DNA of 50,041 nt from contig JAWQRO010000183.1 in the NCBI GenBank assembly GCA_033557835.1, forward strand, positions 1 through 50,041, written 5' to 3'. Under the pieces are notes generated by a model. It made no database searches. It worked only from the letters and a program-made list of their open reading frames with translations, and had not been told where the DNA came from. This stretch comes from Helochares maculicollis (Eukaryota; Arthropoda; Insecta; Coleoptera; Hydrophilidae). Shown here in pieces: positions 36,190 through 48,112 of the stretch. The first letter of the stretch is position 1, and every line of letters starts with the position of its first letter. Both the position numbers and the translations under genes were made by a program.

Positions 36190-38340
36190 TTAATCAATTA
36201 AGTTTAAAGTGTGTAAATCTTTGATTTCTTTCACAGCGCTTCTTAATTTCTTCTTTTATTGTAGGTATCTTGAAGTTGTGTAGAACAATGGCGTTAGGAT
36301 TGGTATTGATTATCATTTTTAGCATTTTTTGTCGAAATCTCTTCAGTATCTCAATGAACTTTGATGTTGCTCTCCACAACCGAATCGCATTAGGACAAAT
36401 AGGTTCCAGAATAGAAAATATATTTTGTTAAATTTTAATCCTTAATCCAGATAAAGGTCCAGGTACTGAATATATTGTGGAATATTTCGGACTTCTATTT
36501 GAGAATTCAAATTGAGTAGGTTTAGGTGCAACAGTGCCAACCATGTCTTTAACTATTGTTTAATATGATGTTTTCTAGAAAGTTATCGGTGCAAATACTG
36601 GACCAACAGCAGAATATAGCACTATGATATTGTAAAGCAAATAATCAGCAGTAAGTTTAATGTAGTGTTTATGGTTTACATAAAGAACAGCAATAATCTC
36701 AAGACACTACCCCGATCTTCACTGGATATGGTTATGCATCTTTGTGCTTCATGAGGAAAAATCGGTCTGCAAGAATTTTAGGATAAGGTAATAGAAGAGT
36801 GGTCACAATTTTCTTATTTTGCAGAGCAGTCTGGCATTAAGGAAAACAGCATAACAATTTTTTTTAAATCTTAAATACTTTTATTTTATTATGTTTATAC
36901 TAACTACTTCAACAGTGGAGTTGTGGGCTTGTACTTAAGTTCTTCAAATAACTTCAACAGCACTGGAAAGTTTCTTTGGTTTGAAACTAGTATAAGCTCA
37001 GCCATCTTGCACTGAGTAGGATTGCAAAAACTGATAACTTGTACCACACTACCTTGTTGATGATTTTTTCTAAAGCTTTTGCTCCAATTAAATTACAATC
37101 TAAAGCCTCCTTCACATTTAATTTATTTTGAGTTTCGCACTTTATTTGTAAGTAGTTTTTCTGATGGAAATCCCAGTCTGTGTGAGTCTATAAAATGTTC
37201 AATCTGCTCAACTTCCTTGTTATCTAGTTGGAACTCTTATTTTGAGAAGGTGGTTTTGTCTAAATTAATTCACTACCACAAGCCATTTTCTATGCGAATT
37301 TTTGAACTATAGCATTACGATTGTTTTACATAGTGGATATTTGGTAGCTTCTGTTGTGTCAGTTCAAAAGATAATTCTGTATATACTTTTTTTAAGTTAT
37401 TCAATAAGATTTTATTGAGCTTTATTTGCTGTGAGGTTGTTTTTTTAACCAAATGTTTCATAGTTTTCTTTTTACTTGAGTCGTTTCTCCGACTATTAAA
37501 TGCGATTGGTTTATATGTTGGATGTATTTGGTCAGTTAAATACTCTAGATTAAATGTTGAATTATATAATTTAGCTGATTTACAACATGAATAATATCAT
37601 CTTTCGACTTTAAGCAGACTTTTGTTGAAATTTGAATGAATTAAGTTGTAGAACTTCTTTCAATGTGTATTTCTGTTGTCTATTGATGCTTTTGAAGGTC
37701 TTAGTAATCTGCCACTACTTATTGTAGTTGTAATATTGTAGAATGATTTCATGATAATTCAAAACAAAAATGTAATGCTGTTGAGTTGACTTTTTTTGTT
37801 TATTGAATCTAGAGCCTCAGTGTGTACGATTAGACTAACAGGTACAATATGTTAAGAATCTGTTACCAAGTACAGAGAAAATTTATTCGAAGTGTTTTTT
37901 TTAATGTTGGTTTGGTGTGAAGCTCAGATTATCCATGTCAATCTTCTCTAGTGAGAATGGTTACATGAAGATATTCTTTATTACGTTTTGCTAGTTAATG
38001 TTGTTTGATGGGGCTCTGGATTATTAGCTGTACCATTGGGAGCAATATAGAGTGGGTGATTTATTGTATAAGCAAAATATTTAGAAATAAGTAGGTAGTC
38101 TTTGCTTGTTTATGTTTCTGAGATGACCATTATGTAAACATTGTTGATGATTATAGGTGTGAGTTCCTTGATATGTTGTGAAAGCCTTTTGCCATTACTG
38201 GACTCTAATTACTTATTAGATTAATATGGCAGTGTTTGTTGCAGGAAGATGTATCACGGTTCCCATTTGTTTAATTATTTTTGGTATCAATATTCAGAGA
38301 AAATATTATTTGGAGGAGCAATATTAATGGTAAAGCTACA
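36190..38340 (-). pseudogene. Decayed Jockey-clade LINE (ORF2 endonuclease and reverse transcriptase remnants)
   Basis: On the minus strand, pieces of a Jockey-type ORF2 appear in the correct order. Near 38206-38046 is the endonuclease start (SNGKRLSQHIKELTPIIINN ... VISET, with INHP and NGTANN). Near 37095-36914 is the beginning of the reverse transcriptase (DCNLIGAKALEK, then after a frameshift CKMAELILV ... FPVLLKLFEELKYKP). Near 36500-36190 is its C-terminal end (IQYLDLYLD in one frame, then ILEPICPNAIRLW, IEILKRFRQKMLKMIINT and LHNFKIPTIKEEIKKR). The YxDD catalytic centre was not found; stops, frameshifts and deletions show it is dead, and about a third of the ORF2 length is missing. Confidence 0.7.
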
Positions 38341-38894
38341 TTAAATGTACAAATCTAGAATCATCTTAAACATTACAAATCACTGGATTTGTATGAGTCG
38401 CAGTGTAATTAATGTTATATTCCTAAGCATAATAAAAAATACCAGATAATAACATGAATTTTTATTTGACATGCGTCAATTACAATAAAGTATTCACTTC
38501 TCTGGAAGTGTATTATGCTTATACTTTAAATATGTCAAATAGATTTATGATACACTGAACATATAGAAAATAAACACAAAAGAGCTACTTTGAGAGTACA
38601 TGAAAACATAACATCAACTAAATGGATATTTTCAAACATCAGTGGGGAAATAAAATATTGAATATTAGTAGAATTAAACTGATCAATTTGAAATATGCAG
38701 TCTATATAATACTTGAAGGATTTCTGGAAATTGTCAAAGAATTAAAACAATAGTTGAGTCAGATTATCAATCAATATTCGATTAGATGGTACAAAAACAG
38801 AAAATGAATAAATAGCCTTGCCAGGAGATAAAAATAGATATATGCATGCAGATGCAGACAGCTAATCTTAACCATAGATTTTTCTTTCCTTTTT

Positions 38895-39801
38895 ACATTC
38901 CCATATACTATAAGAAGTATAGTAAAGAGAAGGTATTGGGATCATGAAAAATTTTGATCTCGAGATTTTGACGGATCTCCACGTTTTGAGTGCCCCTGAG
39001 TCCATTTTGGCATGTTGTCTGTCTGTGTGTGTGTATCTAAACACGATAGCGGTCAGACCGTTTGAGCTATAACGATGAAATTTATTATACGGCCATTATC
39101 GCAAAAACTTAGATCCGTATCAACTTTTGAGGCATGCAGGACCATCGGAAGTACTAGCTTACCACAGTTTTGAAAGTTTTTTAAGTAAAGTAGTCTTTAA
39201 AATTAAGCTATCTAATTGAGATTTGTGTACATCTTAACTGTCACAAAAAACGCACAGATATAAATATTTAACATGATCAGGGAACTGGATGTGCTATTTT
39301 TATAATTTTAAAAATTCCAATTTTAGTAGACTTTGGAATAAAAACTTTTACAAAAATGCTAAACATGGAAAATATAGCAATAACAAATAGTTCTGTGTAA
39401 ATTTGAAAACCTGAAGTGTGATTTTACCGTCATAAATTAAATTTTTTAGTTATGAATTTATATTCTAAAATTGGACCCTTCCTATAGTTATGAATTCATA
39501 TTTTAAAATTCAAGCCTTCGCAAAGGGTATTTACAAGTGTTTCATAGTGCAGACTAGTTAAGAGTATATATTTTTTTTGCACAAACTATTGTACATTACA
39601 TTAAGGAATAGCAAAAATATTCCGATGATATATATGTACTGAAAAAGAATTGAATATTTCTTATGAATATATTAATTTGTTAAATATAGACATTGATGTT
39701 AATGTTAATTATGAATATTAAAATTTTTGCTTTTAGTTTTAAAGCGTATGTAAGTGTTTGTAGTTTTATTATTAGTCGCAGATACTTTTATATGGGAATG
39801 T
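38895..39801 (+). mobile_element. ~0.9 kb terminal-repeat element, copy 2
   Basis: Second copy of the repeat at 19567-20454. It begins ACATTCCCATATA and ends TATATGGGAATGT, a perfect 13-base terminal inverted repeat. Just inside the left end is a small hairpin (arms 38906-38912 and 38918-38924). No transposase and no clear target-site duplication were seen. The superfamily is unknown. Confidence 0.72.
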
Positions 39802-40254
39802 TGAGTGGATACACTGCAGATTTTTTTAGGCTTAGAACATGCTTGCCGTAAGATCAACTTGTTTGCATTATGTTTATAGAGCATGGCTGGGAGCCTCAGC
39901 AAATATATTGATGTGACGAAAAAATATCGGCCGGCTTGTTACAGGGTTTAGTGTCAACTACCATGTTAAACATTATGCATTGGGTATCTATCACCACTGG
40001 GTCGCAGACTAGAAAGACTTTATCGGCACATAAGAAAGTTTAGGTTGTTCCTACCCCCCTCCCCCCGTTTCTTAACATAACACAAATAGGCTAAAAGAGC
40101 ATCTTCCAGTTTAACTTTTTTCTCATCGCCTTTTGATTGTAGATTATTGTCGATGACTTTGTCTTGCATGTTGGGAGCCATTATGCCAAACTAAATTTTA
40201 TATGAAGCCCCAAACGTGTGCAAGATTTGTACGAAAAGAACAGGAATGGAAGAT

Positions 40255-40480
40255 ATGTAAAAAAAATGGTGAAAATAAATCGAAAATCAGCAGATCAAAT
40301 TGCCAGAATGGATATCAATTGGCAGATTAGGAGAGCAAATGACTGGAAACCATAGGGAGCAAAAAGGAAACAAGGAAGGACTTATAACAAGATATAACAT
40401 CAGAAACACGCCCAAGAGAAAATGAACAGAGCACAAAACAGAAATACGGAAAAAATTAATAAGGCATCTACAGGGAGAAA
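40255..40480 (+). pseudogene. LINE reverse transcriptase C-terminal scrap
   Basis: A short stretch reads QIARMDINWQIRRANDWKP, a stop, then GAKRKQGRTYNKI. It resembles the post-RT tail found in several LINE clades (WAxHIARM..W....WxP..GKRxRGRP). No RT domain remains beside it, so it is a small relic. Clade not determined. Confidence 0.45.
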
Positions 40481-43168
40481 CAAGAAACTCAGTAAAGTGA
40501 ATTCTATTTTCTTGAAAATGAAATTACCAACATCCTTACTAGTTTGTTTCTGCCAACACATTAATAAAAGTTTAGGTCTGTACATTTAGGAATTATGGAA
40601 AAATAAACGGTATATTTTAAATGTTTTATTATAAATAGTGCTTTCATAATGTAAGGATTAGTGGTCTATAATATTTATATTTATATTCCATGATAAAATT
40701 ATTATTATACAATAGCTATCACGTGACTATCACTAGACTTACAATGGCTATGGCTATTTTACACAAGCCTCACAATGTTAATAATTATGACAAAATACAC
40801 ATTTTAGGCATGGCTACATTTACAGTTTTCTTTTATTCAAGAAAATCAATGCATCTTTTAATCGATATTATTTTCCAAAACTATACTTCAGACTGATTAA
40901 ACGATGCTTCAATTTTCTAAATAAAAATGCTTTTAGATATACATACGCAAATTAGAGAGTTCAAGCAAAATTTTCTCAGGAAAATAAAATAAAGCAGATG
41001 AGTGAACAAAAATATGGTTTATGCTCTAGTGATTATTTTTCTGCTGTACTTCTACCCTTTGTCAATTCAGTGAGTATTAGCAAAGATAGTATTTATAATA
41101 CTAACTTCGATATTAGTTATCAGAGTATATTTTTCAGTATTACTACACAGATGAATTTTATTTGTAGGATTTGTATTAAATGGCACATGACGCATAGAAA
41201 TACTTTTGTAGTAATTAGTGCATTGAGTGACATTCGCAAAACTGAATATGCAATCAAAACTGATATTTAACAGGCAGAATGAAAATGAAATTTGAACACT
41301 TCTAATGTAAATTGTTGCTACTGAAAAGTGTTGGCTAATTATATTCCAAAATTCATTTCTTTATTGAAAAAAGCGAAGATATAGAAAAAAGCTCTTAATT
41401 TTATTCAATTTACTGTCAGTTTTGGGCAAATAGATTAATAAATTAATTTATGAATTTGAACACATAATCTAATTATGTATGACCAATGACTTTATTTTGA
41501 CAGTAAGTTTGCTAGCTCTTCACAACTTTGCTAGCTCTTTCTACCACATGTAAAAAACATTGTGATTAAAGCTTCAATCTTAAAAAGATGAATTAAACAG
41601 CACTTGAAAACAAGTTCAATATTTAGCAAGTGGGCATTATTGAAGACAATGTGATTGCAATGGTAAGAATAAGGCAGGACAAACTGAATCAACAAAAAGT
41701 TCCAATTTAAAAATTAAATTATATAATTTTATGCTTTATGAATACTGTTGTTTGGGAGTTACAAAAAAATGCATATATTATAAAATGATTTCATGTGCAA
41801 TAACAAATTTACATATATAGTAAACTGAACCTCAAGTGAGACTGCCCATTAAAAGTTCATTAAAAAAAATGATTTATGCAAATATTGGAAAAAAGCGAAT
41901 CGACCCTAGTGATATAATCAATAGATTTGATTATTCATTTATAAATCAATTTAGATATTACTGAACCAACAATTATTGAATTGAATAAATATTATATATA
42001 CGATTGTCTTAGTATTATAAAATAGTTTATTGCCATATATCAAATTAAAACACAATTTTATATATAGACCTAACACTAGTACAGAAGCAACAAGTATACG
42101 CTCAATAGAAAGATGTTTAGAGAAGCAAGAATCAAATAATTAACGGAAACGTTTGCCACTTATTAAAAATACACTATGCAATATTAGTATTCCTATATGA
42201 CACAGTATCATCATTTCCACAAATTGCAAGTTATGTACTATATTTACTCTAACCACTAATAAATTGAAAAATACATCTAGTGAAAAATTAATCATACACT
42301 GATAACTTCAACAGGTCAATCAATGAAAACTCTGGCTTTATGGACGGAAAACTAAACCACCAAATTGAAAACACTTTCTCCTTTGTTTTTGTACTAAAAA
42401 CCAAATGTTTATTAATCCTTAAACCACTTGCACAAATACACACAAAAAAATATCACCTTAAAATATAATAAATAATAAACATTCGATAATATCGTCATGC
42501 ATATGGCAACTTAAATTAATATCAGGCTTCTTGTAGTCAAATGAGTAAAATAAACAATAATAAATTTAATAAGAGAGATTTATGTAACACAATTTTGTAA
42601 TATATACTAATAAACCTGGTACAAATTCATACTTGTTTTAAATTTTGGCAAAAAATAAACTAAGTATTCTGGCAATAATTTACTTAGATATTTTATTACT
42701 CAATTTTAAATGACTTATTAGAATAAAGTTTAAATATTGTAATGTTATTTCATCGAAATATTTCAAGTTTTCAAAATAATACTTTCAGCTAACAATCTTA
42801 TTAAAAAATCAAGAATATGAATTTTTCACAGTTACTAACCTATAAAATTCTATACATGAAAGACTTTAAAAAAATATGTTGAACAATATATGTAGTATTT
42901 TTGTAATATTAAGATTCCATAAAATAATTATCTAGCACAAGAAAAATCCTTGTTCAATGATTGCAAAGTTTACACAAAATGACACATTTTATAAATAGTT
43001 ACCAAACAACATCAAATACAATTTTTCATTTATTCTTAGTTATAAGTTTTTAAAGAAAACAATAAAATTCTTAATTAACTCTCTATAAAATGTGACAAAT
43101 GTTGTTCATCATTTAAGTAAAAACAATTCAAATCAATAAAAACTTTAACGAAAAATTAAAAACCAAGA
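40481..43168. other. AT-rich intergenic region
   Basis: Downstream of RabGAP1 exons. Apart from the possible RabGAP1 polyadenylation signal at 43029-43034 nothing was recognised. Confidence 0.4.
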
Positions 43169-46100
43169 TCAGTTATGAGTTTTAAGGCTACTACAACTTT
43201 GAGAATCCTTGATTACAGGAGCAGACTCACGTCTAATATCAAAATGATCGTACTGATCATTTCTGATTGGAGCACTGTCACGTCTAACAGAACTTATGTG
43301 AGATATGAAGGAGGGGGCTGAGGGAATGTTTGGCTGTTGATAGTTAAAGTGGGGAAAGTCTTTTTTGTTAGCGACTTCTTTTATAGAACTCAAAGTTTTA
43401 CTTAACCAAGGTGGCCAGCTGTTTTTGGCTGTGCTTAATTCCGCTTCTGTTGAACGAAGTTGGTGGGTCAAGTCCTAGGTAAAAAATTATACATGAGAGA
43501 AATCTCACTTTAGTCTTTGTGTAAAAATATCTCCTTTTACTTATATTGAAGAAAATTTTAATGTAATTAACACCAACTATTCATTTGTTCAGATGGTTGT
43601 AGGACAAAAATATTGAGATAATTTTTAATTTGTGAAATCAGCGTCAAAAAATTAGTGTAAAGAAGAATAACAAATGTTAGAACCATTAATCTTTTACTCA
43701 ATTGAAACTAATTATGTAAAGGTATGCAAGCTGTATTACTTGAGTACTATTAAATTTCATTTGGTTTTTAAAACTAAATTCAAGGACTGTAAGAGATAAA
43801 TATCAAAATAAAAAGACTTCATAAAAGTTACCTGGTTTCGGCATTCTGCTTCAACATGGGCTAATTTCGTTTGTGCAAGCTCAAGCTCTAACTCACGTAT
43901 TCTCTGCATGGCTTTGCTTTGGTCGTCAATATTCTCACTATTTGAGTTTGTACCATCAGATTTGTCATTTGTTAGCAGTTTTGAACACGTTTCACATTGA
44001 GCTATTTTAGACTGAAATAATTGAAAATACAAATCATGTCAATTATTGCAGCTCACTAAGTATGTTGGTGTAAAATTATGAGAAATACATGTGCAAGAAA
44101 AAACATTAGTTTGCAATATTTTAAAAATAATCTTTTATAGAAAATGCGTCAATAATAAATTTATTACAATTGTATTCCATTTGCAATAACAAATGCTTAC
44201 CTTTAATAAATCTAGTTCTGCTCTGGTGGCATTCAGTTGAGAGTCTAAGCGTTGTCTAACAAGTTTATAGTCGTTTATAATGGACGTATTGTTCAGTTTT
44301 TCTGTCTCGGCTTGGTAGACTTCTCTTTTCAGCATGTCCTTGAGCTGTGAAATCTCATCTAGCATTAACCGCCTCTCTTCGTCATACCTAGAGATCACTA
44401 AACGCATCTGTTCCATCTCATTGGCATCGCACTCGGCGTTATCTGCAGCCTCTGAATCCAAATTGATAATGTCCCACCCGTCTAGAGGAAGTATATACAT
44501 AGCAAATACTAAACGATAGTATTATGTACCATGTAAATACCTCCTCTGTGATTAAATAATATTACAGTTACAATGTGAATATTTACAATATACATTTAGT
44601 GCAAATTGTAAAAGAGGAATGTTGTATTTACAAGATAAAAATATTTAATTTTTAGTTACTTACTATAAACAAATAATACAATCAAGTGTTAGTAACATAC
44701 AACATTACACTTGCAAATACATGCACAATGAAGTTCACTTATGAGCTTGGGAATATGTTAGCAAGCAGTAACCACTTCCTTTATCAGATTAATCATTTCA
44801 AAGAACTATTTATTTTTAAATTGAGAATTGGATTGTTATCGGTAATAATAACAATAGGCACAATAAGATGAATTGTTTAAAAATACATAAGAATTGCTTA
44901 CCTTTAAGGGCCATAAAGTCTGCTTCATATTTTTTGAGTTTTTTTACTTTTATGCTACATGCTAATTTCATTAGTTGTTTTGCTGCTTCTTCGGATCTAC
45001 ATTTTTTTGGTAGAGAGACACGGAAATATTTTAATATTCCTTCGAAATCTAATTGTAACAGATCTTTTTTGCACATCTAGAATTAAAAAATGTAATAAGA
45101 ATTCAATATACACTTAATAACAAACTAAGTGGGCTATTAATTATTTCAAACTTTTCCAACTAGAATTTTGCAGAACCATTGAAAAAAGATTTTGTTATGT
45201 AGTTTATTGTTAAATTTTTAAAACCCGTAAGCTATAATCTTAAATTATACAGGCAGGACTGCTTATATCAAATTGGTATATGTTCAATGACATAAGTTTC
45301 ATATTCTTTGTATTAACTTAAATATTGTGGTATCGCAGATACAATTAAAAACTATAAATCTCATTTCAGTTTATAAAGTGCTCAAGTTTTGAGTTAACAT
45401 AAAGAATATTTTACATTAGTAATATATAAATAATATGTATGCTTCAATAATTACCATTTTTTCAAGTAAAAAATCAGCAACATAAAAATACATAATTTTT
45501 GAATAAATGAAATTTTAACTCGTTGCATTTATGATTTTCTTGTATTATTAAAAGATTGATAAATGATTGTTTCAGTCAGATCTTGAAGGCTTGACTATGT
45601 CCTCATTTATGTGTTCTTATTGAACTATGATTGGACTGGACTATATTATGCTACATGTGAGAAATATAATTAATTACATAGCATATATAATCAATCATGA
45701 TTCTTGAAGGTAAAACAGTTGGAAAAACGATATCATTAGCCTTATATATAAATAATATTTAACAATAACTTACCATGAGCAATGCTAAAGCTACTTGAAA
45801 AAGTGTGTCAATACCCTGAAGTAAGAAGACATCGATTATATGAAATACAAAATACAAGGGAAACCTTGCAGTAAACAGCGTTAAGAACCACTGTGAAGCA
45901 AACATATGCGTTTCAATGTGGTGGGCAGTGAAATGTTGCCATAAGGGTGCTAATTGTTCCTCCATTAGTTTATTTAGTTGGTACAGTCTTAGGTAAAGAT
46001 TATCAAAACCATCTTTGTATAAATCACGTAAGCCATAATCATACATTAGTTTGACTAAGACACAGAATGCTTGTTCTTCTGGCATCTACAGAAAAATGGT

Positions 46101-48112
46101 GGTTAATATTAATTAAGTACTTAAAAACAATATTAATATTGTTAAAATAATTTCATGGTTACAACTTACATGAAGAAGTAATGTTGCAGCTAAAAAGCTT
46201 AATCCTTGGCAATATCCTACTTCTGAGTCGTAAACTGCATAAGCTTTGCTTACTCTATACAATGAATCTTGACCTAAACCTCCTGCTTCTTTAAAAAAAT
46301 CATGGGCGGGGAAAGTACGAGCTATGTCACGTTGTATAACATTTTCACATGCACTGTCCTATCGATTAAGAACATTTAACAATCAATAATAATTCTATAT
46401 CATCGTTTTCAACTAAATTCTAATATACTATTTAACGATATATTAAATACTCTTCGGCCACATTCAGTATCATATTTTTTTTATGTATATCAAATATTTA
46501 ATATTCATACATATGTAGCTGAAATTAAAATGAGGTTTACCTTTGTTATTAACAATCTGTAAGTTTCCATCATTTGAATATTTTCTTCAGTACCAGCAAG
46601 TCGTTGCCATACTTCTCCCCGCAAGGCTTCAGGTATACCAAGCCTCACCAAACCAGTTAATTGCTTGGGTCGTTGATGTGTCGACTTCCATTTTATCAGT
46701 ACATCTGCCCAATTCACTAAAACATCTTCAGAGCAGTCTTTTGATACTGAACCAGTCCCACTTAGTAACGGTTCATCGCCATCTATGTAAATAAGTATGA
46801 AACAAATAAGCAATTTCATATTATGTAAGTGCATGGAAAAAATTGTAATAAATAATAAAGCAGGGTTTTGCTTACCTGAATGATATTCATCTTTGGGTGT
46901 TATTGTATCTATAGATGTTATACTTGGCGATTGTATAAGACTAGAAAGATTTAAAGTAAGATTAAGTCGATTCCGGTCAAGTTCACCTGAGGTTTCCATG
47001 CTTAGAACTTCATAATGAATATCTGCCATGTCACCACTAACAACCTAAAACATGACAACCATAGATGTTTTGTTCATGTGATGCAAACAGGCATGGAAAA
47101 CCAAAACAATATAATTATTTAATTGAGCCAATTGTTGTCTTTACAATGAAAAGTCAAAGATCAAATTTTATATCAAGTTGTATTGTTATCAAACTAAAAA
47201 TTAATAGTGACCTCCTTTTCAACAATCACATAATGTAGATTGGAATATTCCATTGCATTCAATCAGTCATTTCATTTAATTAAACAGAAGTAATGAAAGC
47301 TTAAAAAAATATTCCAAATGCAAACATTTCTAGTGTTCATACTTACTTCTTTTAAATTCAGGAAAAATTGTTGGATGAGAGATCTCTTTTGGAAATACCA
47401 GAATCGCTCATTTTGTCCAAAAACACGTACAAGTGTTTCTATTTGGAACCTCACAGGTTCCTGAATACCCCTAATAACTAAATCAACCGCAACCGTCATA
47501 TACTGTCGGGCATCTTTTAAAGTTTCAACATTTAACTGCTCAAAAGCAGGTTCTGTAGGATCCCAAGAGGCTGAAATGGATGTGCAATTTTGCTCAGCAT
47601 TTTGGGATCCATTTGCTCCTACTTGAACCATTTCCAACAATTGCATATCGGAATGGCGAACATGACGTCCAGATGCGACTAAAACTCCAAAGCACCTTTC
47701 TATGTGCAATTGAGGACCATTATCAGATACTTGTCTAATACTTAAGCAAAGCTGTTTTTCAAGATTGACACGCAACCTAAACCCACTACGGTCTTTTGCT
47801 ACTGTTGAAAAAGTACCCTATAAAATAATAAATAATATAAAATTTAATAAATTTTGGATAGTTATATCTACAGATATTCATTTTCCATTTACAGATTTTA
47901 TTTATTATTTCGTCATATTATACTTATTATTTTAGTTTCATGTATATAAATTACCTTTCCTTCATCTTCTTTTATTTCCAAACTGACTTCAAATACATAC
48001 ATTAAAGTACGAGCCTCTGAAAGTGTGCTTACAGATGCAGACATATCTGCAGTAGAAGTAACAGAGCTGCTCATAGACCTTGGTACTCTTTGAAAGGCTT
48101 TGGCGAAGCAAG
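43169..48112 (-). CDS. RABGAP1: RabGAP1-like Rab GTPase-activating protein, C-terminal exons (partial, through stop)
   Basis: Ten coding exons, all phase-consistent: 47955-48112, 47347-47817, 46876-47044, 46541-46782, 46170-46358, 45774-46085, 44902-45076, 44201-44481, 43832-44011, 43169-43474. They encode, in order, the end of the PTB domain, the kinesin-like DUF3694 domain (SLEIKEDEGKG... IERCFGVLVASG), a complete TBC Rab-GAP domain, and C-terminal coiled coils. The TBC carries both catalytic fingers: Arg in IQRDIAR and Gln in YCQG, so it should be an active GAP. MPEEQAFCVLVKLMYDYGLR and ASQWFLTLFTARFPLY are near-identical to my recollection of vertebrate RABGAP1. The first exon begins in phase 2 (last two bases of a codon), needing a phase 1 donor upstream; nothing suitable is seen between 48113 and the right edge, but exon 3 at 279-478 has one. 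The coiled coil is shorter than in human, and the last exon adds a tail with two RR-x-S-A-P motifs. A possible polyadenylation signal is at 43029-43034. Confidence 0.92.

Noticed and set aside
40050..40070. C-rich tract as a possible G-quadruplex on the minus strand
   Set aside because: Only two long C runs are present, not the four needed.
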